The position numbers and the translations under genes were made by a program. DNA of 64,000 bases from JAPPHA01 sp965242975 (GTDB taxonomy: Bacteria; Pseudomonadota; Alphaproteobacteria; Rhodobacterales; Rhodobacteraceae), in the NCBI GenBank assembly GCA_965242975.1, contig CBDETS010000007.1:5766001-5830000 (forward strand), given 5' to 3'. How positions within the stretch are numbered: the first letter of the stretch is position 1; each line of letters starts with the position of its first letter. The notes beneath the pieces were generated by a model. The model worked only from the letters and a program-made list of their open reading frames with translations. It had not been told where the DNA came from and did not search any database. Below are positions 61,732 to 64,000 of the stretch, in pieces.

Positions 61732-62652
61732 CTACTGAGCCAGATCCAATCGTTTCTCCGGATGCTGAAACGTTTCCTCGTCGTGCCGAAGCCACACTCG
61801 GTCGATTCGTGTTGAAGGTACGTGGTTTACGCGTATCGCTTCGAACTTCCGCCAGTCCGTTACCACGTCATCCGGCCGGCTTTTACTTCTTCCGAGAAAA
61901 GAAGCTTCATTCGGGCCGTAATCGCCGGCATCCGGCGAACTGTAACGGAGGTCCGCCGACCACCGGATCAGGCCTGATACATTGTCTGTAGACCTGTGTG
62001 GCGTGAGATTGGTCATCATGACAGCGTCACCGACATCGGCCGGGACCGGAACCGGATCGACATCGGGCATGTGGTCGGGATGTACGCTTAGCCCGGGCGC
62101 CTTCAGGTCGGCCCAATAGTGGCGAATCACGCCCCCCCTGTGACACCCGGGAAGAACTTCCATGCATCCCGTTTCCACGGTTGCATTCATCAGGGGCACC
62201 CAAAATGTCGGGACAAGGTCATCGTCAGCACAGGAATGGAAATAGGCCGAGTCCTGGTGCCAGGGGATGACGCCCTCTGCCAGCCCTGGCAGCTTTGGAC
62301 GCAACCGGTAGATGCTGGAAACGCGGATCTCCGGCCCTAACAATTGCTCCATGATGTCAAGCACCGGTGGGCATGTGAGCAAGTTGAACATCGCCGGCCC
62401 GGTGTGGCTCCCATGCGCCAGTGGGTCGAGGATGCTGGGCGACTGGACATGCAATAGTGCAGTTCGGCGGAGAAAGTCCGCATCTTCGTGCACTTCCGTG
62501 ATTTCACCGCGGTCCCGCAACTTTCGGGCTTGCCTGTCGACCGTCGCTTCGATCTCGTTCCGAAGCGCATGAACCACCTCCCGAGGCACGACGTTTCGCG
62601 CGACGAGGAAACCTTCCCGGTGAAACTGGTCGATTTGAACTTGGTCCAGCAT
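61732..62652 (-). CDS. phytanoyl-CoA dioxygenase (PhyH) family protein
   Basis: 306 residues from ATG 62652 (CAGGAAAGAACC upstream). Fe(II)/2-oxoglutarate dioxygenase: start DQVQIDQFHREGFLVARNVV, iron site HQD in GVIPWHQDSAYFHSCADDDL, distal His in MMTNLTPHRSTDNVSG and the 2-oxoglutarate Arg in LIRWSADLRY. The family includes ectoine hydroxylase and many natural-product hydroxylases; substrate unknown. Follows the UgpC-type ATPase gene by 79 bases on the same strand. Confidence 0.9.
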   Translation of the reverse strand: MLDQVQIDQFHREGFLVARNVVPREVVHALRNEIEATVDRQARKLRDRGEITEVHEDADFLRRTALLHVQSPSILDPLAHGSHTGPAMFNLLTCPPVLDIMEQLLGPEIRVSSIYRLRPKLPGLAEGVIPWHQDSAYFHSCADDDLVPTFWVPLMNATVETGCMEVLPGCHRGGVIRHYWADLKAPGLSVHPDHMPDVDPVPVPADVGDAVMMTNLTPHRSTDNVSGLIRWSADLRYSSPDAGDYGPNEASFLGRSKSRPDDVVTDWRKFEAIRVNHVPSTRIDRVWLRHDEETFQHPEKRLDLAQ

Positions 62653-62731
62653 GGTTCTTTCCTGCTTGTTGCATCGGTGCGGTGGGGCTGACGATTGCCA
62701 AAGGCAACCACAACCCACTGTTTTATCAGGA

Positions 62732-63841
62732 CTATGCGCCCGGCTCGGCCAGCTGTTTTCGTCTAAAGGCACGCCCGTCGCTGTCGAAGAGGTGGAGTTT
62801 CGCGGTCGGCGCGGTCAAATGTACCCGGTCGCCAATTCTAACCGGAACGTTTCCGTCCAGTTTTGCCAGGATCGGCTCAACCAAACCACATTCCACGTAG
62901 ATCATCGTGAATTCACCCAAGACCTCGACAATGTCGATGTCGCCCGAGACGAACGCGGCGCCCTCGTCTCCAATCTCGAAGTCTTCAGGTCGAATTCCAA
63001 GCGTACCGTTCGACCCCGCCGCGTCCGCCGCAACCGGGATATCGACGGTTTTCGGATTGCCTTGGGTGGGCGTGACGGTCGCCTCCGGTTCGGTGCTGTC
63101 GATTGAACACGGAATCAAATTCATGGCTGGTGAGCCGATGAAACGGGCCACGAACAGATTCACCGGATGATCATAGAGATCAATCGGCGTCCCGACCTGC
63201 TCGATCACGCCGCCATTCAAGACGACGATACGGTCCGCCAGCGTCATTGCCTCGATTTGGTCATGGGTGACATAGATCATCGTCGTATGGGACATGCTCT
63301 GATGCAGTTTGGCGATTTCGATCCTTGTCGCCACGCGCAATGCGGCGTCGAGGTTGGACAGCGGCTCATCAAACAGGAAAACCTTTGGATCACGGACAAT
63401 GGCTCGACCGATGGCGACCCTTTGACGTTGCCCGCCGGACAGTTGTTTCGGAAATCGATCGAGTAGTGGCGTCAACTGCAGGATGTCGGCGGCTTCATGG
63501 ACGCGCTGCTTGGTCTCCTGCTTGCCGACCTTGGCAAGCCTCATTCCGAACGACATGTTTTCAAAAACGTTCATGTGGGGGTACAGAGCATATGACTGAA
63601 ACACCATCGCGATGCCGCGTTTTGAAGGCGCCACATCTGTCACGACTTCGCCGCCAATCTCCACTTCGCCCGCCGTCAGGTCTTCCAACCCGGCAATCAG
63701 GCGCAAGAGCGTCGATTTTCCACAGCCTGACGGACCGACAAACACGACGAATTCGCCGGACTGAATAACCAGGTCGACGCCCTTGATGACGTCGACGTCA
63801 TCGAAGGCTTTCCAGATTCCTGAAAGAACAACCTCGGTCAT
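62732..63841 (-). CDS. sugar ABC transporter ATPase (MalK/UgpC type)
   Basis: 369 residues from ATG 63841 behind AGGAGATCTGAA. Walker A FVGPSGCGKSTLLRLIAGL, Q-loop GIAMVFQSYALYPHMNVFEN, signature FPKQLSGGQRQRVAIGRAIV, Walker B FLFDEPLSNLDAALRV, H-loop IYVTHDQIEAMTLADRIVV, then the TOBE/regulatory C-terminal domain (LGIRPEDFEIG). The acidic ASTPTEP-like linker region SIDSTEPEATVTPTQGN is unusual but short. Permease and binding-protein genes are not in the window and may lie elsewhere. Confidence 0.94.
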   Translation of the reverse strand: MTEVVLSGIWKAFDDVDVIKGVDLVIQSGEFVVFVGPSGCGKSTLLRLIAGLEDLTAGEVEIGGEVVTDVAPSKRGIAMVFQSYALYPHMNVFENMSFGMRLAKVGKQETKQRVHEAADILQLTPLLDRFPKQLSGGQRQRVAIGRAIVRDPKVFLFDEPLSNLDAALRVATRIEIAKLHQSMSHTTMIYVTHDQIEAMTLADRIVVLNGGVIEQVGTPIDLYDHPVNLFVARFIGSPAMNLIPCSIDSTEPEATVTPTQGNPKTVDIPVAADAAGSNGTLGIRPEDFEIGDEGAAFVSGDIDIVEVLGEFTMIYVECGLVEPILAKLDGNVPVRIGDRVHLTAPTAKLHLFDSDGRAFRRKQLAEPGA

Positions 63842-63939
63842 TTCAGATCTCCTTGCATGGCCGTTTAAATGCAAACGGATCGACATTCATCGATTTCGAA
63901 GCCGACGGATCCTTGCCCGATGAATGCCGGTTTCCCCGG

Positions 63940-64000
63940 TTACGACAGTTCATGCCCTTGCGTATTTTCTCTCATGATCAGTTCAACCGGCACCCGCGAT
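63940..64000 (-). CDS. C-terminal end of a probable LacI-type regulator
   Basis: Only the last 20 codons are visible: SRVPVELIMRENTQGHELS then TAA (63942-63940). The PVELIxRxxT pattern is the usual ending of LacI-family repressors. It would be the gene upstream of the sugar ABC ATPase on the same strand, which suits such a regulator, but the fragment is too short for certainty. Confidence 0.45.
   Translation of the reverse strand, partial: SRVPVELIMRENTQGHELS

Overview
The window looks like a stretch of chromosome from a GC-rich alphaproteobacterium, probably marine or host-associated and Rhodospirillales-like. I infer this from the serB/serC/serA locus with its archaeal-type SerC, dapD, a CoxMSL-type molybdenum hydroxylase operon, taurine-type Xsc, several phytanoyl-CoA-dioxygenase-like genes, and the mix of ISKra4, ISAzo13 and IS4 elements. 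The assignment is from gene content only. TTG and GTG starts with good Shine-Dalgarno sequences are frequent.

1-2.6 kb: the start of a glutamate dehydrogenase gene, a gene-poor stretch, an M48 lipoprotein protease and an intact tRNA-Ser(GCT). 2.6-18.5 kb: an accessory island. It is bracketed by a direct repeat made of the 5' half of tRNA-Ser plus its upstream flank, and it also holds a 3' fragment of tRNA-Pro(CGG). Inside are a doubly frameshifted AlbA/Schlafen-type ATPase gene, the decayed metallopeptidase domain of a phage head protein, two decayed copies of one small gene, a HigBA toxin-antitoxin pair, an AAA ATPase + DUF4276 (Toprim-like) pair that resembles a phage-defence module, an ISAzo13 remnant, a complete ISKra4-family IS with a 9-bp target duplication, a zinc-ribbon/YbjQ protein, a peptidoglycan-binding/OmpA envelope protein and a secreted protein with a duplicated VasI/TagO-like domain.

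18.7-31.4 kb: mostly metabolism. There is sulfoacetaldehyde acetyltransferase (Xsc) with an MBL-fold protein, the serine pathway (serB divergent from serC-serA), a HAD phosphatase, dapD, a secreted ankyrin-repeat protein that shares its N-terminal module with the OmpA protein at 14.5 kb, and a DUF2332 protein. 31.7-36.8 kb: a molybdenum hydroxylase operon (FAD, 2Fe-2S and Mo subunits) ending in a MoaD-like gene, then a glutathione-S-transferase-like gene. 37.5-50.5 kb: a PhyH dioxygenase, bacterioferritin, MepA coupled to a UMF1 transporter, YggT, exported MsrA, an IS whose transposase fuses a DruA-like DUF4338 domain to a Tn5-type DDE domain, a pRiA4b ORF-3 protein, ArgG, and a VapC toxin whose RHH antitoxin appears to start at ACG.

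51.3-59.7 kb: a catabolic/transport cluster. RpiR regulator, periplasmic binding protein, two permeases, ATPase, an Asp/Glu-racemase-fold protein and a sulfotransferase-like protein run on the minus strand. Divergent from them is a dimethylglycine-dehydrogenase-like FAD/GcvT fusion. A 17-bp-arm inverted repeat lies between the two transcripts and is probably the RpiR operator. 60.3-64 kb: a DUF1989 protein, a second PhyH dioxygenase, a MalK/UgpC-type sugar ABC ATPase and the last residues of a probable LacI-type regulator. Long gene-poor gaps separate many genes; these are listed.
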